Source of the DNA: Bacteroidota bacterium
Lineage (GTDB): Bacteria; Bacteroidota; Bacteroidia; JABEUT01
Reading direction: 5' to 3'
Length of the DNA stretch: 49,499 bases
Assembly: GCA_013288345.1 (NCBI GenBank)
Contig: JABDCA010000002.1
Span: 187-49,685, forward strand
Part shown: piece by piece, positions 10,205-19,762 of the stretch
How positions within the stretch are numbered: the stretch's first letter is position 1
Layout: each line of letters starts with the position of its first letter
Translations under genes and position numbers: made by a program
Notes under the pieces: model-generated
Told to the model about the DNA's origin: nothing
The model's input: only the letters and a program-made list of their open reading frames with translations
Databases searched by the model: none

Positions 10205-12640
10205 ATGAAACACCCACTCATACTGATATTTTTATTTTTTTTCTGTCATTTGCAATCAAATGGTCAGGGAGAGCTATCAGGTGCTATAACTGTAAAGTTT
10301 ATTGATGAGCAGCAAAAGCCTATTGATGGGCTTTTGGTACAGTTAATGAAAGCAAAAGATTCTTCGCTGGTGCTTTCTTCCTTTTCCGGTTCAAATGGTG
10401 AGGTTCAGTTTATTAATGTGAAAAAGGGCAGCTACTTTGCTTATGTTGCACAGCTTGGCTACGATTCTTATAAATCTTCTGCATTGGTAATAGATAATGC
10501 ACATTTAAAAATTATTTTACCGGATGTTGTTTTGCATGCCAAAGTGCTAAAAGAGGTTACTATCGTATCGCAAGTCCCATTTGTAGAAAAACAACCTGAT
10601 ATGACAATAGTGAATGTAGATAAGAGTCCTATGACTGCCGGAAGCAGCACAATGGAGATTCTTGAGCGTTCGCCCGGTGTAATTATTGACGCGAGTGATA
10701 ACATAAATCTGCAAGGCAAAACAGGAGTTACCATAATGATTGATGGAAAGAAGGTTGCAATGTCGGGTAGCGAACTAGGAGATATGCTTAGGGCGATGCC
10801 TGCCGATGCAATTGAGAAGATTGAACTCATTAACAACCCGGGCGCTAAATACGATGCGCAGGGTACAGGTGGCATTATTAATATAGTATTAAAAAAAGGC
10901 AAATTATTGGGCATTAATGGAACAATTAACGGTTCATATGGGCAAGGAGTGTACCCTAAAGCTAATGGAGGGTTTACTTTAAACGACCGCACAAAGAAGT
11001 TTAACCTTTTTCTTAACTATACCTATTCATATAGAAAGAATCTGAAAGACATTACCATGGAACAAAATTTCTACAATGGTTCTCAGTTGACAGAGAATAC
11101 ACAACAATACAGCAACTATATTATTCCTAATTACTTTAATGTTTTGCATGCAGGTGCCGATTTTTTTGCTTCAGATAGAACTACAATTGGTTTTGTATTC
11201 GATGGTAATATTCGCAGGTATCAATATAACGAGTCAAGTAATTCAACTACAGATAGTAGTGGATTATCACCTTCATACTCCTCAAGCATAGCTTCAGATA
11301 ATGGTAGCGAAACGCAGTATTCTGGCGAGCTTAATTTTAATCATAAATATGATTCTTCAGGTAATAAAACATTAAGTGCTACGCTCGATTATATGAACTA
11401 TGCGTTTAATGATGTTCAGCGATTTATGAATAATTATCCTGCAAACGAAGGGTCATTTGTGCAAGCACCTCTTATATATGGCCAAATACCATTCGTTGAT
11501 CAGATATATATATTCCAAACTGACTATACTGCACCTCTTAAAAATAAATCCAAACTTGAAGCCGGTGTTAAGACAAGCTATGTTTCACTCAATGCAGATA
11601 CAAAATTCTTTCTCGGAACGGATAGCTCAGCACCTATCGATACCACGCAGACAGAAAATTTTACTTATAAAGAGAATATCATTGCAGGCTATATTACCTA
11701 TTCAAAATCATTGAAGCGCAGTGATATTTCTATAGGCTTGAGAACTGAGGAAACCATAGCTACCGGTAACTTAATTACAAATGGAAAAGAGTTTAAGCGC
11801 AATTACCTCTATTGGTTCCCTCATGTAACCTATTCCGATACATTGAACCGTTTTAATAATCTTGAGGTCTCAGCAGGAACAAGGTTTAACAGGCCCGATT
11901 ATGATGAGTTAAACCCATTTAAGAATTACACTAATCCAACCACTTATAGCCAAGGTAACCCAGGACTTGTGCCCGAATATGAATATGATATAAATGTATC
12001 AGATGTGTTTAAGAGTATTTATGTTTTTACATTAAGTTACGCTGGAACCCAACACCCTATTGATGCTGTGCATATACCTGCTCCTGGTGAACCTGGTGTT
12101 ACTTTAATTACGCAGCAAAACCTACTATGGAATAATTATTATGGATTTAATATTTCAGCTTCACCACAAATTAAAAGATGGTGGACAAGTAATAATTACG
12201 TTGAGATGTTTTATAATCAATATGCTGCTAATGTTTCTCAAACACCCATCAACACCGGAAAATTTATCTTCAATGGGAATACCGATAATAATTTCTCATT
12301 GGGCAGCAAGTTTTCAATTGAAGTAAGTGGCCAATATAGTTCAGGAGGCTTTTGGGGGTATTTCCAATCTTCAGCCAGATGGTCAGTTGGTGGCGGTATT
12401 CAAGGTAAGTTTCTGAAGGACAAATGTACCGTTAAGCTCAGTGTTAATGATATTTTCAATACTTATTACTTTAATTCTTCGAGTGCTGTATTTAATTATA
12501 CTGAAAGTTATTTAGTTAGGAGAGATTCCCGAGTAGCTGCAATATCTATTACATATAGGTTTGGTAAAACTTATTTACCTGAAGATGATAAATCGAAAAA
12601 GAGCGAACATGTTCGCGATAACCCCGGGAATGGTTTATAG
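10205..12640 (+). CDS. Outer-membrane beta-barrel receptor with carboxypeptidase-regulatory-like N-terminus
   Basis: An 811-residue protein with signal peptide (residues 1-21). A carboxypeptidase-regulatory-like beta-sandwich spans about 25-105. A plug-like segment near 135-230 contains MEILERSPGVIIDASDNINLQGK and IEKIELINNPGAKYDAQGTGGIINIVLKK. The long C-terminal barrel is of the TonB-receptor-like OMP_b-brl_3 type. No TonB box is obvious, and the C-terminus (SEHVRDNPGNGL) is a polar tail rather than a final aromatic barrel strand. The next gene is a paralog in the same orientation, so this is a tandem duplication. The ligand is unknown; no SusD partner is nearby. Confidence 0.8.
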   Translation: MKHPLILIFLFFFCHLQSNGQGELSGAITVKFIDEQQKPIDGLLVQLMKAKDSSLVLSSFSGSNGEVQFINVKKGSYFAYVAQLGYDSYKSSALVIDNAHLKIILPDVVLHAKVLKEVTIVSQVPFVEKQPDMTIVNVDKSPMTAGSSTMEILERSPGVIIDASDNINLQGKTGVTIMIDGKKVAMSGSELGDMLRAMPADAIEKIELINNPGAKYDAQGTGGIINIVLKKGKLLGINGTINGSYGQGVYPKANGGFTLNDRTKKFNLFLNYTYSYRKNLKDITMEQNFYNGSQLTENTQQYSNYIIPNYFNVLHAGADFFASDRTTIGFVFDGNIRRYQYNESSNSTTDSSGLSPSYSSSIASDNGSETQYSGELNFNHKYDSSGNKTLSATLDYMNYAFNDVQRFMNNYPANEGSFVQAPLIYGQIPFVDQIYIFQTDYTAPLKNKSKLEAGVKTSYVSLNADTKFFLGTDSSAPIDTTQTENFTYKENIIAGYITYSKSLKRSDISIGLRTEETIATGNLITNGKEFKRNYLYWFPHVTYSDTLNRFNNLEVSAGTRFNRPDYDELNPFKNYTNPTTYSQGNPGLVPEYEYDINVSDVFKSIYVFTLSYAGTQHPIDAVHIPAPGEPGVTLITQQNLLWNNYYGFNISASPQIKRWWTSNNYVEMFYNQYAANVSQTPINTGKFIFNGNTDNNFSLGSKFSIEVSGQYSSGGFWGYFQSSARWSVGGGIQGKFLKDKCTVKLSVNDIFNTYYFNSSSAVFNYTESYLVRRDSRVAAISITYRFGKTYLPEDDKSKKSEHVRDNPGNGL

Positions 12641-12767
12641 ATGTGCACTGCAATCCTGAAACAGGATAAATAGGTATTTATCCAATACCTTTCGTTAAAA
12701 CTCTGTTAAAAAAAGTTAAGGCCCGAACTTGATACTTTTCGCACATTACCAAGCTATAAGAGCGCCA

Positions 12768-12775
12768 TAAATTTG
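12768..12775 (+). promoter_or_regulatory. -7 box (TAAATTTG) for the second receptor gene
   Basis: TAAATTTG fits TAnnTTTG and lies 48 bases upstream of the ATG at 12824. An in-frame ATG at 12788 is only 12 bases past the box. No well-spaced -33 element is visible. Confidence 0.4.
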
Positions 12776-12823
12776 CTGTAACAAAAGATGATAGCTAATC
12801 GTCTTACGGCAAATACAAGTATA

Positions 12824-15259
12824 ATGTGGAAGCAAATTAAATTACTTTTTCTCTTTTTGATAGTTTGCCAATTGGTACTTGCGCAAAAGCCTGGCACTAT
12901 CAATTTAAAGATGGCTGACGAACAACAGAAGCCTTTGGATGGAGTATTTGTGCAATTGGTTAAGTCGAAAGATTCAACTATGGCGCAATATGCCATAACA
13001 GCCCCAAATGGCACCGTCGAATTTACAAATGTTGCTAAAGGAAAATATATAGTATATGTTTCTCAAACCGGTTTCGAAAATTATTTTTCATCGCCTTTTG
13101 TAATTGATAGTACGCATTTGCAGGTTAACCTGCCAGATGCTGTCCTGAAAGCAACATTGTTAAAAGAAGTAACAGTTGTAAGTAAAACGCCAGTAATACA
13201 GCATTTTGCAGACAAAACGGTGGTAAATGTGCAGGAAAGCATACTTGCCGCTGCCGGAAGTGTTTTTGATGTGTTGCAACGTTCACCTGGTGTAATGGTC
13301 GACCAAAACGATAATATAAGTTTACATGGCAAGGCAAATGTAATGGTTATGATTGATGGACGGATTACCCCGATGTCTGCTGGCGATTTAGCCAACATGC
13401 TTAGGGGTATGCCCGCTGAATCAGTTGAAAAAATTGAATTTATTACCAATCCCGGAGCCAAATACGATGCAAATGGTACTGCAGGCATTATTAATATAGT
13501 ATTGAAGAAGGATAAGCGCTTTGGCACTAATGCCACTGTATACGCTGGGTATTCGCAGGGTATTTATCCAAGGACAAATGATGGATTTAGTTTTAACGAC
13601 CGTACCGGGAAGTTCAATATTTTCTCGAGCTATAACTATTCTTACCGTGGAAGCACCAATATAATTGGAATGCATAGCAATTTCTATAACGGTAACAATT
13701 ATACAGGAGGTACTATACAAAATGAGTACTTGAAAATTGCAACTATTTCTAATACGGCAAGGGTAGGGGCTGACTTTTTTGCATCTGATAAAACAACTAT
13801 AGGGTTTATAGCCGATGGTTCTGTATCGGGTTTTAATACAGCTGAATCGACTACTACGTATGTATATGATAGTCTTAACAATAGCCAGTCCTATAATAAA
13901 ACAAGCAGCTACTCGCCTAACACTACCTATAACTATGCAGGCAACCTGAATCTGAAACATAAGTTTGATTCAACAGGACGTGAGTTATTAATAAATCTTG
14001 ATTACGCGAATTACAGGAATACTGCAGACCAGACTATTAATACCTACTACTATAACCTTGATAATTCTGAGGCTTCAAGCCCAACTGCATTGTATGGTTC
14101 ACTTCCGGGTATGCTTGATATTTATTCATTTAAAGCAGACTATGATGGACAACTCGGAAAGAAAGGAAGCTTGCAAGCTGGTATTAAGTCGAGCTATGTT
14201 AAAACAGATAACAGCGTTAATTTTTACGACGGCGCTAATAGCTCTGCACCAGTAGATACAACTCAAACCAACCACTTTATATATTCTGAAAATATAAATG
14301 CAGGATATATAACTTATGGGCGTAATATCAGTAAGGCAAGCATACAAGTCGGACTCAGGGCTGAACAAACAGTTGCTCAGGGTGACCAGGTTACTACCGG
14401 ACAGGAATTTTCGCGCAATTATTTGCAATTATTCCCCAATATATCTATTAATGATTCTCTTTCGGCCAATAACCAATTGGGCTTTTCGGCAACGCGCAGG
14501 ATAGACAGGCCTACCTACCAGCAATTGAATCCATTTAGTTTGTATATAAACCCAACCTTTTATTTACAGGGCAACCCTTATTTGGTACCTCAAAGCGCTT
14601 ACAGTTTTCAATTATCTGATACCTATAAGGAAAATTACACCCTTGCCTTTACCTATACACGTACCATTAACCCTATTATAACTGTAATTGTACCCATAGC
14701 AGGCAGGCAGAATATAATACAACAAACAGAGGATAATTTAGGCTCATCAGATTACTATGGAGTGAACGGTACGGTTGCCTGTCCGATTACAAAATGGTTT
14801 ACAACAACAACTTTTGCCGATGCATATTTCAATCACTTTAACGCAAATCTATCATCCACTCCATTAAATTCCACCAGGTTTTTGTACGATATAAATACCG
14901 ATAACATATTTACCATATCCAAGAAAATAACGCTCGATATAAATGGCTATTATGCTTCGGGCTATGATCTCGGATACTTATTTATAAAACCACAGGGTTC
15001 TGTATCCATTGGTATTCAAAAAAAGATACTTAATAACAAAGGCACTATCAAATTGAATGCTTCTGATATATTATGGACCGAAATTACAAATGGTGTTACA
15101 GCTTTTACCGGCTATAATGAATCTATATATGTGCGCCGTGATACAAGAACAGTAGGTTTTTCTTTCACCTATCATTTTGGCGGAACCTCTACATCGCAGT
15201 CAGTGCATAGTAAGGGTGGTGCCGAAGATGAAAAGAAAAGAGCAAATACAGCAGGCTAA
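12824..15259 (+). CDS. Outer-membrane beta-barrel receptor, tandem paralog
   Basis: 811 residues from the chosen ATG. It starts MWKQIKLLFLFLIVCQLVLAQ, a proper signal peptide; an ATG at 12788 would put 12 polar residues ahead of it. The domain order matches its upstream neighbour: regulatory-like sandwich (DEQQKPLDGVFVQLVKSKDS), plug-like segment (FDVLQRSPGVMVDQNDNISLHGK; IEKIEFITNPGAKYDANGTAGI), then the OMP_b-brl_3-type barrel. Whole blocks are shared with the upstream gene (DEQQKP, VQLMKAKDSS/VQLVKSKDST), so the pair arose by duplication. Function is unknown, probably outer-membrane transport or assembly. Confidence 0.8.
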   Translation: MWKQIKLLFLFLIVCQLVLAQKPGTINLKMADEQQKPLDGVFVQLVKSKDSTMAQYAITAPNGTVEFTNVAKGKYIVYVSQTGFENYFSSPFVIDSTHLQVNLPDAVLKATLLKEVTVVSKTPVIQHFADKTVVNVQESILAAAGSVFDVLQRSPGVMVDQNDNISLHGKANVMVMIDGRITPMSAGDLANMLRGMPAESVEKIEFITNPGAKYDANGTAGIINIVLKKDKRFGTNATVYAGYSQGIYPRTNDGFSFNDRTGKFNIFSSYNYSYRGSTNIIGMHSNFYNGNNYTGGTIQNEYLKIATISNTARVGADFFASDKTTIGFIADGSVSGFNTAESTTTYVYDSLNNSQSYNKTSSYSPNTTYNYAGNLNLKHKFDSTGRELLINLDYANYRNTADQTINTYYYNLDNSEASSPTALYGSLPGMLDIYSFKADYDGQLGKKGSLQAGIKSSYVKTDNSVNFYDGANSSAPVDTTQTNHFIYSENINAGYITYGRNISKASIQVGLRAEQTVAQGDQVTTGQEFSRNYLQLFPNISINDSLSANNQLGFSATRRIDRPTYQQLNPFSLYINPTFYLQGNPYLVPQSAYSFQLSDTYKENYTLAFTYTRTINPIITVIVPIAGRQNIIQQTEDNLGSSDYYGVNGTVACPITKWFTTTTFADAYFNHFNANLSSTPLNSTRFLYDINTDNIFTISKKITLDINGYYASGYDLGYLFIKPQGSVSIGIQKKILNNKGTIKLNASDILWTEITNGVTAFTGYNESIYVRRDTRTVGFSFTYHFGGTSTSQSVHSKGGAEDEKKRANTAG

Positions 15260-15273
15260 AAAAAACAACAACA

Positions 15274-15294
15274 GCTTCTAACCTCCGGAGAAGC
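15274..15294. repeat. Short hairpin between receptor and zinc-ribbon genes
   Basis: GCTTCT and AGAAGC form a perfect 6-bp stem around a 9-base loop in the 53-base gap. No T-tract follows on the plus strand, so it is not a classical terminator for the receptor gene. Confidence 0.4.
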
Positions 15295-15312
15295 ACAAAA
15301 AACAAAAACAAC

Positions 15313-15786
15313 ATGAGTATTGAAGAAATCAAAAACAGATTCTCGGGAGATGTAGAAGCATTATCGTATTTTGAAATGCTGCGCTGGGGTGGTAAAAACC
15401 GTTGCGCTTATTGCGAATCGGAAAAGATAAGCGCAAGGCAGATAGATAACCGCTTTCATTGCAGTTCCTGCCGAAGGACCTTTTCGGTTACAGCCGGAAC
15501 ATTTTTACACGGTTCTAAAATCCCGTTAAAGGCATGGCTTTATGCATTTGCATCCATTAGCAACTCTACAGGCAGGTTTTCAATCCGCCAATTACAGAGA
15601 GATATAAGGGTATCTTATACTACAGCATGGCAGATGTACCAAGATATTAAGAAGCTTTTACCTCGTGCTGAAGAGAAGATATCTTCCGGCGAATTGTTTG
15701 AGTATATGTGCCGGAAAGCAATTAGTCCTGATAATAATGAGGAAGGCAAAACACCTGCAATGGCAAATAAATTGCTTGTAGCCTGA
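15313..15786 (+). CDS. Stand-alone IS1595/ISXO2-type transposase zinc-ribbon/HTH protein
   Basis: The 157-residue protein matches only the N-terminal part of IS1595-family (ISXO2-like) transposases. It has a four-cysteine zinc ribbon (C31, C34, C50, C53 in CAYC...CSSC), then RTFSVTAGTFLHGSKIPLKAWLYA and a helix-turn-helix-like region (RQLQRDIRVSYTTAWQMYQDI). The DDE/DDNK nuclease domain is absent and the frame ends after a low-complexity polar tail. No terminal inverted repeats or target duplication were seen. It may be a truncated transposase or a domesticated DNA-binding protein; the intact frame with ordinary start favours the latter. It is co-oriented with the receptor genes, 53 bases downstream. 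Confidence 0.7.
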   Translation: MSIEEIKNRFSGDVEALSYFEMLRWGGKNRCAYCESEKISARQIDNRFHCSSCRRTFSVTAGTFLHGSKIPLKAWLYAFASISNSTGRFSIRQLQRDIRVSYTTAWQMYQDIKKLLPRAEEKISSGELFEYMCRKAISPDNNEEGKTPAMANKLLVA

Positions 15787-15818
15787 TAATAAGATGTTGA
15801 GAGTTAGGTAGGAGTCAC

Positions 15819-16766
15819 TCAGAACCCGCTAGAGTGGTAGGCCTTTGGTGTGCAGCCGTAATGTTCACGGAAAAGGCGGATGAAAGAGCTTGAGTTCTCG
15901 AAGCCTACTTTCCTACACACGTCTTCAATTTTGTTAGAACTCTCAGTAAGTAGCTCGCGGGAGTATTCCAGCCGCTTTTCTACGTGGTATTGATGCGGAG
16001 TAGTGTGAAACAATTCCTTAAAGGCCCTTTTGAAATGATGGGGTGAAAGGAAAGCAATATGCGATACTTCATCAATGCTTATGCGTTTTTCCCTATGTGC
16101 ATCCATATAGTCTTTTGCTATAGTAAGGCGACGGAATAATTCGGTACGGGTAGAAAGCTTAGCGCTTTTAAGTTTGTCTATATCCTGCTTCAGATTTTTA
16201 TGTACGTTTAATAAGCGTATAAGAAGGCTTGCATAAAGGCTTTGCAGGTCGTATTCTTTTTTCCATCCAACATTCTCTTCGTCCATTAACTTTCTCAGTA
16301 TTTGGAAAGTATATTGCAATTCTCCATCCATTTTATAACTCTTTTCAAAGAAAGCTATGGGCTGATCTGCCGTCTTAAATGGATCGTCGAGTAACTTATC
16401 TTCAGGTGTTACTATCGATTGCAATATCTCTGATACAAAGCTTGGTTTAAAGGCAACCAGTATCATTTCCTGTCCTTTGGTTCCGTTAAATGCAGTGCGG
16501 TAGTGTTGGCCCTGATTAATTACAAGGTAGCTTTTCGAATTGATTACATGATCGTGGCTGCCAACCCTATAGTATTGTTCTCCATTAAGCGCCAGGCGTA
16601 TGGTAAGGCGGGAAACATGGTCTGCTGTCTCTTCAAGGTCATCCGAACGTAACATCATAGAGCCATTATCAAGCTTTACCATATTATCTGCCGAATGGGA
16701 GCAATACACATTACCCATTAAAATAGATTGTGCACTATTGCAGTATGGGCAGAGGTTAGTAGTCAT
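15819..16766 (-). CDS. AraC-family transcriptional regulator
   Basis: A 315-residue protein. The C-terminal 100 residues are an AraC/XylS double helix-turn-helix: ISIDEVSHIAFLSPHHFKRAFKELF is the first helix pair, and IEDVCRKVGFENSSSFIRLFREHYGCTPKAYH the second, with the family signature. The N-terminal part looks like a cupin-type sensing domain (SHDHVINSKSYLVINQGQHY). A CPYC pair at residues 6-9 could bind metal. The ligand is unknown. It faces the zinc-ribbon gene convergently and lies downstream, in the same direction, of the receptor/lipoprotein pair, which it might control. Confidence 0.85.
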   Translation of the reverse strand: MTTNLCPYCNSAQSILMGNVYCSHSADNMVKLDNGSMMLRSDDLEETADHVSRLTIRLALNGEQYYRVGSHDHVINSKSYLVINQGQHYRTAFNGTKGQEMILVAFKPSFVSEILQSIVTPEDKLLDDPFKTADQPIAFFEKSYKMDGELQYTFQILRKLMDEENVGWKKEYDLQSLYASLLIRLLNVHKNLKQDIDKLKSAKLSTRTELFRRLTIAKDYMDAHREKRISIDEVSHIAFLSPHHFKRAFKELFHTTPHQYHVEKRLEYSRELLTESSNKIEDVCRKVGFENSSSFIRLFREHYGCTPKAYHSSGF

Positions 16767-16879
16767 TCGCGCAAATCATCAGTATTTGATTTACCAAATG
16801 TATTACCCTTGAAGATGAAAGGTTTAAGCGCTGTTGTTAATAGATGTTAAACCCTTTTTCTATTTAACACTTGTTAACA

Positions 16880-19762
16880 CTACTTTGCAGATGGTGGTGA
16901 ATCGGTAGGTGCCGAATCGGGCGCTTTAGGCTTTTTAAAGTTCCTTATGTTGTATTGTATGTTAAACATAAAATAACGCTGCAACACCTGTGTCTGACTA
17001 TCTTGTATATAGGTATCAGTAACAGTGCGCGAAATGCTTTTATTACGATTGAGAATATCAAATGCACTTATTGAGAGCAGGAGGGATTGTTGTTTTAAGA
17101 ATTTGTAACCAATAGAACCGCTCCATAACAAAACAGATTGGTTATAGGATTGCGAAAGGCCTGTATAAGCAGTTTGCGATAAGCCTGTATTAAATACAAT
17201 GCCTTTAAGTATGATCAGATTTATCTTTACTGAGAAAACCTGGCTCAGGTAATTATCATCGGCCTGATTTTGTAAGGTGTTTTTAACCTCGCTGTAATTA
17301 TCGGTATATGATAAAGTAAAATCGACTTTTGTGCTTATGTTACTGCTTATTACAATGCCTCCGCTTGTAGTGTAATTAGTTGAGAAATTTGTTTGCCCGT
17401 TTATTAATGCAGGTGTTCTTGTATAGCTTTCGCCTCCGTTGAAGTTTAGATTTATTTTAAGCGGATTTATAACTCTTCCGTAGGTTATAAACGATTTTGC
17501 ACTTACATACCCTTGCAGGTTTTCTGGCATTGAAAGCTGTGCGCCCTTCGGAACAAAAATGCCACCTGAGAAGGTTGTATCTCTATTTGGTATATAACTT
17601 GCATTGCCAACGTAGTTCATTATATAACTGCCATTTATATAAACAAGGAATGTACTGCCCTGCTTTGAATTGGTTGCGCCGTAACGTGCCGTGAAATTCT
17701 GTTCGTAATTCTGCTTAAGGCCAGGATTGCCGGTATTAAGTAAAAGCGGATTGCTGTTGTTTACTACATTTTGTAATTGTGAGATGTTTGGAGGCGTTAT
17801 AGATGTGCGATACATGATGCGAATGTTCTTGTTTTGAGAGAACCTGTAGTTAAACATTACTCTGGGCACAAAAGCAAGATAGTTGCGCTGTAGGTCCAGA
17901 TTTGATTCAGGGAACTGTTCTTGTGAATTTAATGTCGAGTACTGTACATTTCCGCTTAACATTACAAACAGTTTTTTGCCTTTATTAAGCCTGTAACTTG
18001 CACCGCCTACCTGTGTTAAATAAGTACTGTAATATTTATTTGATAATGAGGTGTCAACTATGGCATACATATCGGTAAGTGAGTCGAAGTTATAGGTCAT
18101 CTTATCGGTGTTATTAATGACCATAGACGGGCTGTAATTGAACTGTAGCTGGCTGTTTGAGTCAAGAGGCTCAGTATAGGATATGCTTGAAGATAGGGTA
18201 GTACCTTGTGTGGTTTGTGAATATTGCTGATTTAAAACGCTGTTTACAAATACACTGTCATTTAAATATCCATTTTGTGCATAAAGGTTACCGGGGGTAT
18301 TTTTACTGTTTATATCTGAGCCAATATTAAAAGATATTGTTCTTCCTTTTTTGTGGAATTTATGCATGAAAAGTATATTTTCTGAAATGTCATCGCCTTT
18401 GTTACTTGATGAATTATTGGTTTGAGAGAGGCTTTGTACAAAGTCTCCCAATATAGAATTCTCTGAAAGCCCAGTTGATGATTTTGTTTGCTGCAAAGTA
18501 CCTTTAAAGGTTATTATTAATGAATTTATCGAATCCATGTTCCATTGAAAACGGCCATTTAAACGATGGTCGTAGTTTGAATTGGCCGATCTGTTGGTGT
18601 CGTTGAGTATGCTGCTGTTTTGTATTCCGTTGGTATAAATGGTAGATGATAGAGTATTGTTTGTATTAGAAGCATTATTGAAAAAGTAACTTGTGGTAAG
18701 GCGTACTTTATTATTGTTCCATGCATTTGTATAATTCAATCCTATTGAGTTTGTAGTGGTAATACCACCCTGTTGCCCAACTAAAAAATTATTTGCCCCT
18801 GATGAGTAGCCTGTGCTATTACCTGCACCGCCGCCGCCACCCATTCCACCGGAGCCTCCTCTACCTTGTCCACCTCTGCCCGAACCACCGCCGCCACCCA
18901 AGGCACCTAATATATCTTCTGTAGAAAAATTTTGCTGGTTTATATTATTGGCAAGACCTATAACCGAGAATCTGCTTGTTCCATCAAATAAGTTAAGGTT
19001 ACCACCTGCAAGGTACCGTCCATCAGTTCCGTAGCCGGCATAACCCTTACCGAATGTTCCATTGCGCCGGTTCTTTTTCGTAATAATGTTGATTGTTTTC
19101 TGTGAGTTACCGTCATCAAATCCTGTAAACTGAGACTGATCACTTAGCTTATCAAATACCTGTATTTTGTCAACCACCTCTGCCGGCAGGTTTTTTAATG
19201 CGATAGTTGCATCGTTGCCAAAAAATGGCTCCCCATCAACCAATACCTGTGCTACTTGTTCTCCGTTTACGGTTACTGATCCATTTTGCGAGCTTACTCC
19301 GGGCATTTTATTTACCAAGTCTTCAGTCGTAGCATCGGGGTGAGTTTTATAGGCATCGGCATTAAACTCGGTAGTATCTCCTTTTTGTTCAACAGGTGTT
19401 ACTTTACCAACTATAACAGCAGTTTTCATGGTGGTGGCTAACCATTTCAATTTTAATTGCCCGACATTTACAGTTGGTTTGGAAACGTTGACATCGGTAA
19501 CAACAGATTGAAAACCAATGTAGCTAGTTTGCAGTTTATACTTACCGGGATTTATATTTGAAAAAGAAAAAATGCCGTTACTACCTGTGGTAGCAGTAAA
19601 TTGGTTTGCACTGTCGAGTGTATATAAAACTACACCTACACCTATTAAGGGGGTACGGTCAGAATCGTTGACAACCTTACCATAGATAGCTGATGTTTGC
19701 GCTATTGTATAACTATAGCACAAAAAAGTGATTAGTAATAGTATGAGCCATTTGCTCTTCAT
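16880..19762 (-). CDS. TonB-dependent-receptor-like outer-membrane protein with Gly-rich insert
   Basis: A 960-residue protein with signal peptide (1-21), a carboxypeptidase-regulatory-like domain (about 23-105) and a plug-like region (TEDLVNKMPGVSSQNGSVTVNG; VLVDGEPFFGNDATIALKNLPAEVVDKIQVFDK). A long OMP_b-brl_3-type barrel follows. A Gly-rich tract at about residues 285-313 (GALGGGGGSGRGGQGRGGSG and on) sits just after the plug, in what should be an early barrel loop. The C-terminus is Pro/Ser/Lys-rich. Its start overlaps the stop of the upstream lipoprotein gene by 4 bases (ATGA), so the two are coupled. The upstream protein has a similar Gly-rich tract. The ligand is unknown. Confidence 0.8.
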   Translation of the reverse strand: MKSKWLILLLITFLCYSYTIAQTSAIYGKVVNDSDRTPLIGVGVVLYTLDSANQFTATTGSNGIFSFSNINPGKYKLQTSYIGFQSVVTDVNVSKPTVNVGQLKLKWLATTMKTAVIVGKVTPVEQKGDTTEFNADAYKTHPDATTEDLVNKMPGVSSQNGSVTVNGEQVAQVLVDGEPFFGNDATIALKNLPAEVVDKIQVFDKLSDQSQFTGFDDGNSQKTINIITKKNRRNGTFGKGYAGYGTDGRYLAGGNLNLFDGTSRFSVIGLANNINQQNFSTEDILGALGGGGGSGRGGQGRGGSGGMGGGGGAGNSTGYSSGANNFLVGQQGGITTTNSIGLNYTNAWNNNKVRLTTSYFFNNASNTNNTLSSTIYTNGIQNSSILNDTNRSANSNYDHRLNGRFQWNMDSINSLIITFKGTLQQTKSSTGLSENSILGDFVQSLSQTNNSSSNKGDDISENILFMHKFHKKGRTISFNIGSDINSKNTPGNLYAQNGYLNDSVFVNSVLNQQYSQTTQGTTLSSSISYTEPLDSNSQLQFNYSPSMVINNTDKMTYNFDSLTDMYAIVDTSLSNKYYSTYLTQVGGASYRLNKGKKLFVMLSGNVQYSTLNSQEQFPESNLDLQRNYLAFVPRVMFNYRFSQNKNIRIMYRTSITPPNISQLQNVVNNSNPLLLNTGNPGLKQNYEQNFTARYGATNSKQGSTFLVYINGSYIMNYVGNASYIPNRDTTFSGGIFVPKGAQLSMPENLQGYVSAKSFITYGRVINPLKINLNFNGGESYTRTPALINGQTNFSTNYTTSGGIVISSNISTKVDFTLSYTDNYSEVKNTLQNQADDNYLSQVFSVKINLIILKGIVFNTGLSQTAYTGLSQSYNQSVLLWSGSIGYKFLKQQSLLLSISAFDILNRNKSISRTVTDTYIQDSQTQVLQRYFMFNIQYNIRNFKKPKAPDSAPTDSPPSAK

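Noticed and set aside
15274..15294. Terminator for the second receptor gene
   Set aside because: The 6-bp stem is not followed by a T-tract on the coding strand.
15313..15786. Complete insertion sequence
   Set aside because: No DDE domain, no terminal inverted repeats and no target-site duplication were found around it.
18813..19034. Plus-strand Pro-rich open frame
   Set aside because: It is antisense to the Gly-rich tract of the receptor gene; GC-rich repeats keep several frames open.
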